In this document: piece by piece, positions 57,121 through 64,000 of the stretch
Numbering within the stretch: position 1 is the stretch's first letter
Layout of the letters: each line of letters starts with the position of its first letter
NCBI RefSeq assembly: GCF_020614395.1
Contig: NZ_CP085324.1
Coordinates: forward strand, 1,741,564-1,805,563
Length of the DNA stretch: 64,000 nt
DNA from: Salarchaeum japonicum
Lineage (GTDB): Archaea > Halobacteriota > Halobacteria > Halobacteriales > Halobacteriaceae
Reading direction: 5' to 3'
Translations under genes and position numbers: made by a program
Notes under the pieces: model-generated
Told to the model about the DNA's origin: nothing
Seen by the model: the letters and a program-made list of their open reading frames with translations, nothing else
The model's database searches: none

Positions 57121-57270
57121 ATGGCCCTCCGTGACACACTCGAACGACTGACCGGACGCACGACCGAACACGACCAGCCATACGAGTGCGAGGTGTGCGG
57201 GCTGACGTTCAAGCGCCGGCGCGTCAACTGTCCCGCATGCGGGAGCACGGGCGTGAAGAAGCGAGCGTGA
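57121..57270 (+). CDS. Zinc-ribbon microprotein 2
   Basis: 49 residues starting MALRDTLERLTGRT, with YECEVCGLTFKRRR and CPACGSTGVKKR. It is a paralog of the protein at 56746 in layout: an N-terminal helix, then a 2xCxxC ribbon. It lies 231 nt downstream, on the same strand, and converges on topA (7 nt between ends). Confidence 0.75.
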   Translation: MALRDTLERLTGRTTEHDQPYECEVCGLTFKRRRVNCPACGSTGVKKRA

Positions 57271-57277
57271 AGAAGCG

Positions 57278-59764
57278 CTAGTCGGCCTTCGCCTGCCACT
57301 CGCGCACGCGGTCGGCGGACACGCCGTCCACCTCGTCCGCGAGCGCCTCCGGCTCCACGTCCGCCAGGTCGCCCACGGAGGAGACGCCGGCGGCTTCCAG
57401 TTTCTCCGCGGTCTTCGCGCCCACGCCGTCGAGCGCCTCCAGCCCGCGGTTCTGTTGGCGTTCCTGGTACTCCGCGAAGTTACAGATGGGACACCCGAGC
57501 TCCCAGGGATCGTCGCCCTCGTCGTGCACGACGAGCTTCGGGAGGCCGTGCTCGTCGCAGGACTCGTCCGTGATTTCGATGTCGCCGTGCCGGGGGAGTG
57601 GGAGCGAGTACTCGCAGTCCGGATACCGCGAACATCCGACGAGACGGTTCCCGTTCCGGAGCGTCTTGATGCGGAGTTCGCCGTCGTGCTCGTGTCCGCA
57701 CTCGGGACACGGGCCGAGCACGGGCTCGTCGGCGTCGTCGGCCTCCTCGGCGCGGCAGAGCGGACAGCCGTGGACGAACGTGTTCCGGCCGGCGAGCATC
57801 TTCACCTCGTGCAGGCCGTGGTCGTCGCACTCCGAATCGAGAACGACGGGTTCGCCCGTGTCCGGGAGGGGGAGCGTGAACTCGCAGTCCGGGTAGCCGT
57901 CGCACCCGACGAAGAAGGAGCCCTGACGGCTCTTCCGAATCAGGAGCGTCTCCCCGCAGTCGGGACACGGCCCGAGCGTCTTGTCCGCTTTCAGCGACTC
58001 CTGGAGGTGGGTGCCGACCTCCTCGCGGGACTCGCCGAGCGAGTCGAAGATGCGGTCGAGGAGGTCGCGTGACTCCTGGGTGACCTCGTCGTACGTCTTC
58101 TCGCCGGACGCGATGGCGGCCATGTCGGCTTCGAGTTCGGCCGTCATCTCCTCGGAGACGAGCATGTCCGCGTACTCCTCGGCGGCCTCGACGACCGCCA
58201 TCGCGAGCCGCGTGGGTTTCGGCGGGTCGTCCTCGATGTACCCGCGGTCGTAGAGCTTCTCGATGGTGTTGTGCCGGGTCGCCTTCGTCCCGATGCCCAT
58301 GTCCTCCATCGTCTCGATGAGCCGGCTCTGCCCGTACCGGCGGGGCGGCTGGGTCTGCTTCGCCTCGATGCGGGCGTCGCTCACGTCCAACACGTCGCCC
58401 TCCTCGACGGCGGGCACGTGGTTCTCGTCCGTCCCGAAGTAGGGATAGACGGCGTGGTAGCCCTCGTCGAGGAGACGGCGGCCGTTCGCCTTCAATTGGA
58501 GGCCCTCGCAGTCGGCGACGACGCGCAGGTGCGCCCACTCGGCGGGGTCGGCGAGCGTCGCGAAGAAGCGCCGCACGACGAGTTCGTACACCTCCCACTC
58601 GTCCTCCGAGAGGTCGCCCCTATCGGGCATATCCGCGGTCGGGTGGATGGGCGGGTGGTCGGTCGTCTCCTCGTCGCCCTCCGTCGGCGTGAGGTCGTCC
58701 GCGTCGAGGAGCGTCTCCGCGTCGTCCCCGAAGTGGGGGTTCGCGGAGAGCGTGTCCAGCAGTTCCGCGGGGTCGAGGTCGTCCGGGTAGACGGTGTTAT
58801 CAGTCCGAGGGTACGTGATGTAGCCCGCGGTGTAGAGGTCTTCCGCGATGCTCATCGCGCGCCCCGCGGCGTACCCGAGACTGCTCGCCGCGCGGATGTA
58901 CTGGGTGGTGTTGAACGGCGCGGGCGGGTCGTCCGTCCGCGTGCGGCGGCGAACAGACTCCACGACGGCGTCCGCGGCGTCCCGGAGCACGTCGAACGCC
59001 GCCTCGGCGTCCGCCTCGTTCCAGACGCGCTCGGCCTCGTTGCCCTCGTCGTCGAGGTAGAAGTACTGGGCTTCGAACTCCGCGTCATCCTTCGCGAGGT
59101 CGGCGAACAGCTCCCAGTAGTCGTCGGGCTCGAACGCCTCGATTTCGCGTTCCTTGTCCACGATGAGCTTCAGCGTCGGCGTCTGCACCCGACCGACGGA
59201 GATGAAGTCGCCGCCGGTCTGGCGGGCGGAGAGCGAGAGGAAGCGCGTGAGCGCCGCGCCCCAGACAAGGTCGATAGTCTGGCGTGCCTCGCCGGCGGCG
59301 GCGAGGTCGAAGTCGAGGTCGTCGGGGTCGGCGAACGCCGTCTTCACCTCGTTCTCGGTGATGGAGGAAAAGCGCACGCGCTTGATGGGCGCGTCCTCGT
59401 TGACCTCGCGGACGAGCTCGTAGGCTTCCTTTCCGATGAGTTCGCCCTCGCGGTCGTAGTCCGTCGCGATGACCACGTCGTCCGCGCGCTCGGCGAGCCG
59501 CTGGAGGACGTTCACGATGTCCTCCTTCGTCGCGGTCTTCGTCACGTCAGCGTGCACGAGCTCGGCGGGTTCCACGTCCCGCCAGTCCGAGTACTCGGCG
59601 GGGAAGTCCACGCCGACGACGTGCCCCGAGAGGCCGACGCAGCGCTTTCCGCCCCACTCGTAGACGTTCACGCCGGCGTCGCGCTCCGTCGACGCGCCGC
59701 CGTCGCTCAGGATGTCGGCGATGCGGCGGGCCGCGTTGTTCTTCTCGGTGATGATGAGTTCCAC
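57278..59764 (-). CDS. topA: DNA topoisomerase I
   Basis: 828 residues. TOPRIM motifs IITEKNNAARRIADIL and ATDYDREGELIG are N-terminal. The active-site Tyr lies in YITYPRTDNTVYPDDL near 315. Three to four zinc ribbons (CPDCGETLL, CPLCRAEE, CPECGHEHDG, CPICNFAEY) form the C-terminal DNA-binding part. A helix-hairpin-helix domain (LEALDGVGAKTAEKLEAAGV) caps it at the end. It relaxes negative supercoils. Confidence 0.97.
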   Translation of the reverse strand: MELIITEKNNAARRIADILSDGGASTERDAGVNVYEWGGKRCVGLSGHVVGVDFPAEYSDWRDVEPAELVHADVTKTATKEDIVNVLQRLAERADDVVIATDYDREGELIGKEAYELVREVNEDAPIKRVRFSSITENEVKTAFADPDDLDFDLAAAGEARQTIDLVWGAALTRFLSLSARQTGGDFISVGRVQTPTLKLIVDKEREIEAFEPDDYWELFADLAKDDAEFEAQYFYLDDEGNEAERVWNEADAEAAFDVLRDAADAVVESVRRRTRTDDPPAPFNTTQYIRAASSLGYAAGRAMSIAEDLYTAGYITYPRTDNTVYPDDLDPAELLDTLSANPHFGDDAETLLDADDLTPTEGDEETTDHPPIHPTADMPDRGDLSEDEWEVYELVVRRFFATLADPAEWAHLRVVADCEGLQLKANGRRLLDEGYHAVYPYFGTDENHVPAVEEGDVLDVSDARIEAKQTQPPRRYGQSRLIETMEDMGIGTKATRHNTIEKLYDRGYIEDDPPKPTRLAMAVVEAAEEYADMLVSEEMTAELEADMAAIASGEKTYDEVTQESRDLLDRIFDSLGESREEVGTHLQESLKADKTLGPCPDCGETLLIRKSRQGSFFVGCDGYPDCEFTLPLPDTGEPVVLDSECDDHGLHEVKMLAGRNTFVHGCPLCRAEEADDADEPVLGPCPECGHEHDGELRIKTLRNGNRLVGCSRYPDCEYSLPLPRHGDIEITDESCDEHGLPKLVVHDEGDDPWELGCPICNFAEYQERQQNRGLEALDGVGAKTAEKLEAAGVSSVGDLADVEPEALADEVDGVSADRVREWQAKAD

Positions 59765-59842
59765 TACTGTCGTCGGCTAGGCTGGAATCCCGCCTAAAGG
59801 TTTCGTCGCAAAACCTAACCCGGAGAGCGACGATTCACGCGT

Positions 59843-60214
59843 ATGCACGTGTCTTCTCGATGGTTCTCGCTCCTCGGCGGATTCATCCTCGCGGGGGGCG
59901 TTCTCGGCCTGCTCTCGGAGACCGGACTGGCGCGCGTCCAGTACGCCTTCCTCGCCGCCGGCGGCCTCCTGTTCATCGTCGGCGGCACCGAAAACCCGAT
60001 TCGCGAACGCGTCCCCTGGTACCAGCTCGTCGGGCTCGGCGACGTCGCGGTCGGCCTCGGCCTGGTGACGAGCGCGTTCGGCGACCCCTCCGGAACGGTC
60101 ACGCTCACCCTCCAAACCACGCTCCTCGCCGCCGCCGGCATCGCGCTCGCCGTCCTCGGCGCGGACTACTTCCTCGGCGGCGCGTACCTCGAAGTCCCCG
60201 AGGAAGCGCCGTAG
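59843..60214 (+). CDS. Four-helix membrane protein, paralog A
   Basis: 123 residues with four membrane helices. Core: RWFSLLGGFILAGGVLGLL, NPIRERVPWYQLVGLGDVAVGLGL and ADYFLGGAYLEVP. No known family. The next gene is a clear paralog, so the pair arose by duplication. Start in a GTATG context. Confidence 0.75.
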   Translation: MHVSSRWFSLLGGFILAGGVLGLLSETGLARVQYAFLAAGGLLFIVGGTENPIRERVPWYQLVGLGDVAVGLGLVTSAFGDPSGTVTLTLQTTLLAAAGIALAVLGADYFLGGAYLEVPEEAP

Positions 60215-60253
60215 GCCGGAACCGTTATCCTCGCGCCGCCGGGAGTTCCGCGC

Positions 60254-60622
60254 ATGCAGTGGCCCGCTCGGTGGTTCGCCGTCGTGGGCGGCGTTCTCGC
60301 CGTCGCCGGCGTCGGCCTGCTCGTCGCGTTCACGCCGTCCGGCATCGCTGCCCTCCAGCCACTCGCGCTCGCGCTCGCCGGCGTTCTCATGGTGCTCGTG
60401 GGCGTGCCGAATCCCGTCCGCGACGCCGTCGGCTGGCACCGACTCGTCGGCCTGGCGGACATCGCACTCGGCGCGACGCTCGTTCTCGGCTCCCTCCTGA
60501 GTGACCCCGTGAACCTGTGGTACGTCGCCATCTCCGCCATTGGGGGCGGGTCGCTCGCGCTCATCGGGTTCGACTACATCCGCGGCGGCCACTGGTTCGA
60601 CATCTCGACGGACGCCCCGTGA
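60254..60622 (+). CDS. Four-helix membrane protein, paralog B
   Basis: 122 residues. Alignable along its full length with the preceding gene: RWFAVVGGVLAVAGVGLLV, NPVRDAVGWHRLVGLADIALG and FDYIRGGHWFDIS. Charged loop positions between helices 2 and 3 are the best conserved. Function unknown; the spacing of 39 nt suggests cotranscription. Confidence 0.75.
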   Translation: MQWPARWFAVVGGVLAVAGVGLLVAFTPSGIAALQPLALALAGVLMVLVGVPNPVRDAVGWHRLVGLADIALGATLVLGSLLSDPVNLWYVAISAIGGGSLALIGFDYIRGGHWFDISTDAP

Positions 60623-60681
60623 GTCAGCTGACGCCGCCGCGTTCGAAGCCTGTATAGCCGCCCGCGCGCTATCGACAGTCA

Positions 60682-61290
60682 ATGCAGGAAGTGGAATCCG
60701 AGCGGTCGCTCCGCGAGGAGGTCGCGGCGAACCGCACGCCGACGCGCGACGTGGATCCGTTGTTCGTGAACCGCTGGTCCGGGTACGCGATGACCGGCGA
60801 GCCAGTACCCGAACGGGACTACCTGCCGGTGTTCGAGGCGGCGCGCTGGGCGCCGTCGTCGCGGAACACGCAGCCGTGGCGGTTCGCGTACGCCGACCGG
60901 CGGGACGACGAGTGGGAGACGTTCGTCTCGCTCCCGAACGACTGGAACCGTCAGTGGGCGGAGAACGCGGCCGTGCTCGTCGTATTGTTCTCGGAGACGA
61001 CGGACGAGGAGGGCCGCGAGCGGTCCGCGCACTCGTTCGACGCGGGGGCGGCGTGGGAGAACCTCGCGCTCGAAGCGACCCGACGCGGCCTCGTCGCGCA
61101 CCCGATGGGCGGGTTCGACCACGACGCCGCGAAGGAAGAACTCGGCGCGCCCGACGACTACGACGCGGAGGCGATGATAGCAATCGGCGACCCCGCCCCC
61201 ACCGACACGCTCCCCGAAGACCTCCGGGGCGGCGACGAACCGAACGGCCGGAAACCCCTCGACGAAATCGTCTCCCGCGGCGGGTTCTAA
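60682..61290 (+). CDS. Nitroreductase-family protein
   Basis: 202 residues. FMN-binding features are RWAPSSRNTQPWRFAYA at about 55-72 and, in the C-terminal half, HPMGGFDHDAAKEEL and AMIAIGDPAPTDTLP. The family reduces nitro groups or flavins with NAD(P)H; the natural substrate is unclear. Convergent with the GNAT gene (1 nt between ends). Confidence 0.88.
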   Translation: MQEVESERSLREEVAANRTPTRDVDPLFVNRWSGYAMTGEPVPERDYLPVFEAARWAPSSRNTQPWRFAYADRRDDEWETFVSLPNDWNRQWAENAAVLVVLFSETTDEEGRERSAHSFDAGAAWENLALEATRRGLVAHPMGGFDHDAAKEELGAPDDYDAEAMIAIGDPAPTDTLPEDLRGGDEPNGRKPLDEIVSRGGF

Positions 61291-61291
61291 G

Positions 61292-61696
61292 TCACGGCCG
61301 ATACATTCCCTTCGTCTCGGGCGCGGTGCGCTCGAATCCCCACTGTTCGTAGAAGCCGTCCACGTCCGCGAGGAGGTTCACGTACGCCGTCTCCGACGCG
61401 TGCTCGTCGAGGTAGTCGGCGACGGCGTCCATCAGCCGCGACCCGAGGCCGCGGCGCTGGTGGTCGGGGTGGACGGCCATGTCGCAGACGTGGAACACCG
61501 TCGCTCCATCACCCACGACGCGCGCCATCCCGACCGTCTCACCGCTGGGTTCGTGCACCATCGTAACGCCGTACAGGCTGTTCGATAGGCCTCGGCGGGC
61601 GTCCACGACGGTTCGCGGAGCCATCCCGGCGACCTCGCGGAGTTCGCAGAAGCGCTCCGGCGTCGGCAGTTCCTCCCGGAGACTGTAGTCGCTCAT
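61292..61696 (-). CDS. GNAT-family N-acetyltransferase
   Basis: 134 residues. The acetyl-CoA loop VHPDHQRRGLGSRLMDAV (Q/RxxGxG/A) is intact at about 75-92, followed by NLLADVDGFYEQWGFER. Acceptor unknown. Start with a GGGTATG context. Confidence 0.9.
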   Translation of the reverse strand: MSDYSLREELPTPERFCELREVAGMAPRTVVDARRGLSNSLYGVTMVHEPSGETVGMARVVGDGATVFHVCDMAVHPDHQRRGLGSRLMDAVADYLDEHASETAYVNLLADVDGFYEQWGFERTAPETKGMYRP

Positions 61697-61734
61697 ACCC
61701 GGGAGAACGAGCGCGAGGACGAAGGCGTGTCGCT

Positions 61735-63213
61735 CTAGAGGCGCTCGCGGAGGAGTTCGTTCACCTGGCCGGGGTCGGCGCTCCCGCCGGTCTTCTGCAT
61801 CACCTGGCCGACGAGGAAGTTGAGCGCGCCCTCGTCGCCGGACTCGTAGTCCTCGACCGCGTCCGGGTTCTCCTCGATGGCCTCCTCGACCGCGGCCTCG
61901 ACCTCGCTCCCCGAGGTCTTCCCGAGGTCGTGTTCCTCGACGACGGTGTCGGGGTCGTGCGCCTCGTCCAGCATCTCGCGCAACACGACCTCGCGCGCGT
62001 TCTTCTCCGTAATCTCGTCCTCGGCGACGAGTTCGACGAGGCGCGTGAACTCGTCGAACCGGCCCTCGATTTCCGTGATGGCCATGTCGCGGTAGTTGAG
62101 TTCGCCGAGGAGGTTGTCCGCGACCCAGGTCGCGGCGAGCGCGGGGTCGTACTCGGTCGCCACGTCCTCGAAGAAGTCCGCGACCTGCTTCGTGGACGTG
62201 AGCTTCGACGCCGCCTCTTCCGACAGTCCGTATTCCTCGCGGAAGCGCTCGCGCCGCGCGTCCGGCAACTCAGGGATGTCGAGTTCCTCCTTCCAGTCCG
62301 AGACCTCCAGGGGAGGGATGTCGGCCTCGCGGAAGTACCGGTAGTCCTTCTCTTCTTCCTTCGAGCGCATCGACACCGTCGACCCCGAGCCTTCGTTCCA
62401 CGCCCGGGTCTCCTGTTCGACCGCGCGTCCGCGCTTCAGGAGGTTGCGCTGGCGGGCGATTTCGTAGGACAGCGCGGACTCCGCGCCCCGGTGGCTGGAG
62501 ATGTTCTTCACCTCGGTGCGGTTCGCGGCCGCGAGCGCCTCCTCGCTCGGCCGGCCGTCGGCGTCGAACTCGGCGGACTCCATCATCGAGATGTTCGCGT
62601 CCACGCGGAGGCTGCCGTCCCGGCCGGAGTCGTAGATGCCGAGGTACTCCAGGACTTCTTCGAGTTTCGCGAGGAACGCCCGCGCCTCGCCGGGTTCCCG
62701 GAAGTCCGGTTTGGTGACGATTTCCATCAGGGGCGTGCCGGCGCGGTTGTAGTCTACCTTCGTGTAGTCCGCGGTCTCGATGCTCCCACCGACGTGCTGG
62801 AGGCTCCCCGGGTCTTCTTCGAGGTGCGCGCGTTCGAGTTCGATGGTGCGCCGACTGCCCTCGTGGTTGATTTCGAGTTCGCCGCCGTCGCAGATGGGGG
62901 CGTCGTACTGCGTTATCTGGAAGCCCTTCGGGAGGTCGGGGTAGAAGTAGTTCTTCCGGTGGAACCGGGTGCGTTCGGGGATGTCCGAGTGGAGGGCTTT
63001 TCCGAGTCGGACGGCGGACTCGACGGCCGCCTCGTTGAGGACGGGGAGCGCGCCCGGGAGTCCGAGGCAGACGGGACACGTGTGGGTGTTCGGCTCCGCG
63101 TCCGCGGTGTCCGTCGAACACGAACAGAAGATCTTGGTGTCCGTTTCGAGTTGGACGTGGACTTCCAGCCCGATGACGGACTGGAGGTCCGTTTCGGCGG
63201 CCTGCGTACTCAT
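61735..63213 (-). CDS. gatB: Aspartyl/glutamyl-tRNA amidotransferase subunit B
   Basis: 492 residues. It opens with VIGLEVHVQLETDTKIFCSCST and CPVCLGLPGALPVLNEAAVE (metal and substrate site), then YFYPDLPKGFQITQYD and a C-terminal GatB/YqeY tail ending LLRERL. With GatA and GatC it amidates misacylated Glu-tRNA(Gln) or Asp-tRNA(Asn). It stands alone here. Divergent from the smc operon. Confidence 0.97.
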   Translation of the reverse strand: MSTQAAETDLQSVIGLEVHVQLETDTKIFCSCSTDTADAEPNTHTCPVCLGLPGALPVLNEAAVESAVRLGKALHSDIPERTRFHRKNYFYPDLPKGFQITQYDAPICDGGELEINHEGSRRTIELERAHLEEDPGSLQHVGGSIETADYTKVDYNRAGTPLMEIVTKPDFREPGEARAFLAKLEEVLEYLGIYDSGRDGSLRVDANISMMESAEFDADGRPSEEALAAANRTEVKNISSHRGAESALSYEIARQRNLLKRGRAVEQETRAWNEGSGSTVSMRSKEEEKDYRYFREADIPPLEVSDWKEELDIPELPDARRERFREEYGLSEEAASKLTSTKQVADFFEDVATEYDPALAATWVADNLLGELNYRDMAITEIEGRFDEFTRLVELVAEDEITEKNAREVVLREMLDEAHDPDTVVEEHDLGKTSGSEVEAAVEEAIEENPDAVEDYESGDEGALNFLVGQVMQKTGGSADPGQVNELLRERL

Positions 63214-63290
63214 TACGCCACGTTTCTGGGTCGCGCGGCTTAGAACTGACGAACGGAGACGTAGCTAGTACTTGATAATTGTCTGACGCC

Positions 63291-63300
63291 GGTTTTATAC
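63291..63300 (+). promoter_or_regulatory. TATA-like box of the smc operon
   Basis: GGTTTTATAC centred about 28 nt before the ATG at 63324, giving a leaderless start. Confidence 0.55.
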
Positions 63301-63323
63301 AGTCACATGCGGTTCATTGGGGT

Positions 63324-63602
63324 ATGAGTGACGAACGCGTCGAAGAACTCGAAGGCCGCGTGAAGGAACTGGAAGCGACGGTTCGCGGCCTGACGGAGGA
63401 ACTCGTGGACACGACAGAGCGAGTGCGGGAACTCGAAGAGGAACTCGGCCTGAACGAACCCGCGGAGCGCGCCCGCGACGAGCGCCGGGACGCGGAAGCC
63501 GCGGCGGCCGCGGAAGAAGCCGACGCGGAGGCGGAGGCAGACGCCGACACCGAGGACGACCAAGACGAGTCCGGCTTGGGCGACGACATCATCGTCGCAT
63601 AG
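63324..63602 (+). CDS. Small acidic coiled-coil protein upstream of smc
   Basis: 92 residues. A heptad-rich helix (MSDERVEELEGRVKELEATVRGLTEELVDTTERVRELEEEL, about 1-40) is followed by an acidic disordered tail of Ala/Asp/Glu. It precedes smc by 6 nt and is probably cotranscribed. A chromosome-condensation partner is possible but unproven. The ATG with GGGGTATG was preferred to the TTG at 63279. Confidence 0.75.
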   Translation: MSDERVEELEGRVKELEATVRGLTEELVDTTERVRELEEELGLNEPAERARDERRDAEAAAAAEEADAEAEADADTEDDQDESGLGDDIIVA

Positions 63603-63608
63603 GCCACG

Positions 63609-64000
63609 ATGTACATCGACGAAATCGTCCTGGAGAACTTCAAGAGCTTCGGACGCACCACCCGAATCCCGTTCTACGAGGACTTCACCACCATCAGCGG
63701 GCCGAACGGCAGTGGGAAGTCGAACATCATCGACGCCGTGCTGTTCGCGCTCGGTCTCGCCCGGACGCGCGGGATGCGCGCGGAGAAGCTCACCGACCTC
63801 ATCTACAACCCGAGCCACGACGGCGACGAGGACGCCGGCGGGCCGCGGGAGGCGAGCGTCGAAGTCGTGCTGAACAACGAGGAGCGCACGCTCTCGCGCT
63901 CGCAGGTCGTGAACGCCGCCGGGAGCGACGACGTGGGCGACGTGGACACGGTGTCCATCCGGCGGCGCGTGAAGCGCACCGAGGACAACTACTACTCGTA
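63609..64000 (+). CDS. smc: Chromosome segregation protein SMC, truncated by the window
   Basis: The visible 130 residues begin [22 protein letters not shown], with Walker A in [19 protein letters not shown] at about 31-49. This is the N-terminal ATPase half of an SMC protein; the coiled coil, hinge and C-terminal half are outside the window. It should pair with kleisin partners downstream. Start 6 nt after the acidic protein. Confidence 0.93.
   Translation, partial: MYIDEIVLENFKSFGRTTRIPFYEDFTTISGPNGSGKSNIIDAVLFALGLARTRGMRAEKLTDLIYNPSHDGDEDAGGPREASVEVVLNNEERTLSRSQVVNAAGSDDVGDVDTVSIRRRVKRTEDNYYS

Overview
The window comes from a haloarchaeon (class Halobacteria). The DNA is very GC-rich and the proteins are strongly acidic, rich in Asp and Glu. 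Several layouts are typical of this group: an 11-gene complex I operon without nuoEFG and with nuoC and nuoD fused, ftsZ1-secE-spt5, an archaeal D-aminoacyl-tRNA deacylase, NreA, and DUF5788/DUF5789 proteins. Most genes that start a transcript have an archaeal TATA-like box about 26-32 nt before the start codon, so they are probably leaderless, and at least sixteen starts read GGGTATG. I see no tRNA, rRNA, CRISPR array or intact insertion sequence. The genus cannot be fixed from the sequence alone.

Layout. 1-1846: end of a CBS-domain protein and a Rossmann/DHH phosphoesterase. 1897-12076 (minus): respiratory complex I (nuoA-B-CD-H-I-J1-J2-K-L-M-N). 12192-13918: purKE (AIR carboxylation). 13972-19101: Agl23-like membrane protein, ribH with an aminotransferase, LysO-like exporter, endonuclease III. 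19102-20793: a lower-GC patch with a FilR1-like winged-helix regulator and a tiny membrane protein. 20794-25417: DUF371, a coiled-coil protein behind an apparently structured leader, SppA, DUF373 and a Dph6-like ligase. 25432-31699: sugar nucleotidyltransferase, HTH/zinc-ribbon protein, Rieske protein, pabB-pabA-pabC, a repeat-bearing helix-hairpin-helix protein and aroE. 31699-36105: cation exchanger, dtdA, ftsZ1-secE-spt5. 36106-36382: an intergenic duplication of the spt5 3' end. 36383-49906: small regulators, acyl-CoA dehydrogenase, ABC exporter, PHP protein, CinA-like amidase, aminotransferase, an SfnG-like flavin monooxygenase with an FMN reductase, FNT channel, ArsA/Get3 ATPase, SDR, endonuclease V, AN1-rhomboid. 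50067-55208: DUF5788-polX-Mut7-C unit, small conserved proteins and a CPBP protease. 55253-59764: NreA, two zinc-ribbon microproteins and topA. 59843-64000: tandem membrane paralogs, nitroreductase, GNAT, gatB and the start of the smc operon.

Working together. Complex I feeds electrons from a donor not encoded here into the quinone pool. aroE and the pab trio connect shikimate to p-aminobenzoate and folate or pterin synthesis, while purKE and ribH supply purine and flavin. A DNA-maintenance theme recurs (Nth, endonuclease V, PolX, NreA, TopA, SMC). The most interesting unexplained items are the three-hairpin leader at 21354-21489, the spt5-tail duplication, the SfnG-like/FMN reductase pair, the paired zinc-ribbon microproteins and the 62-residue repeat in the HhH protein.
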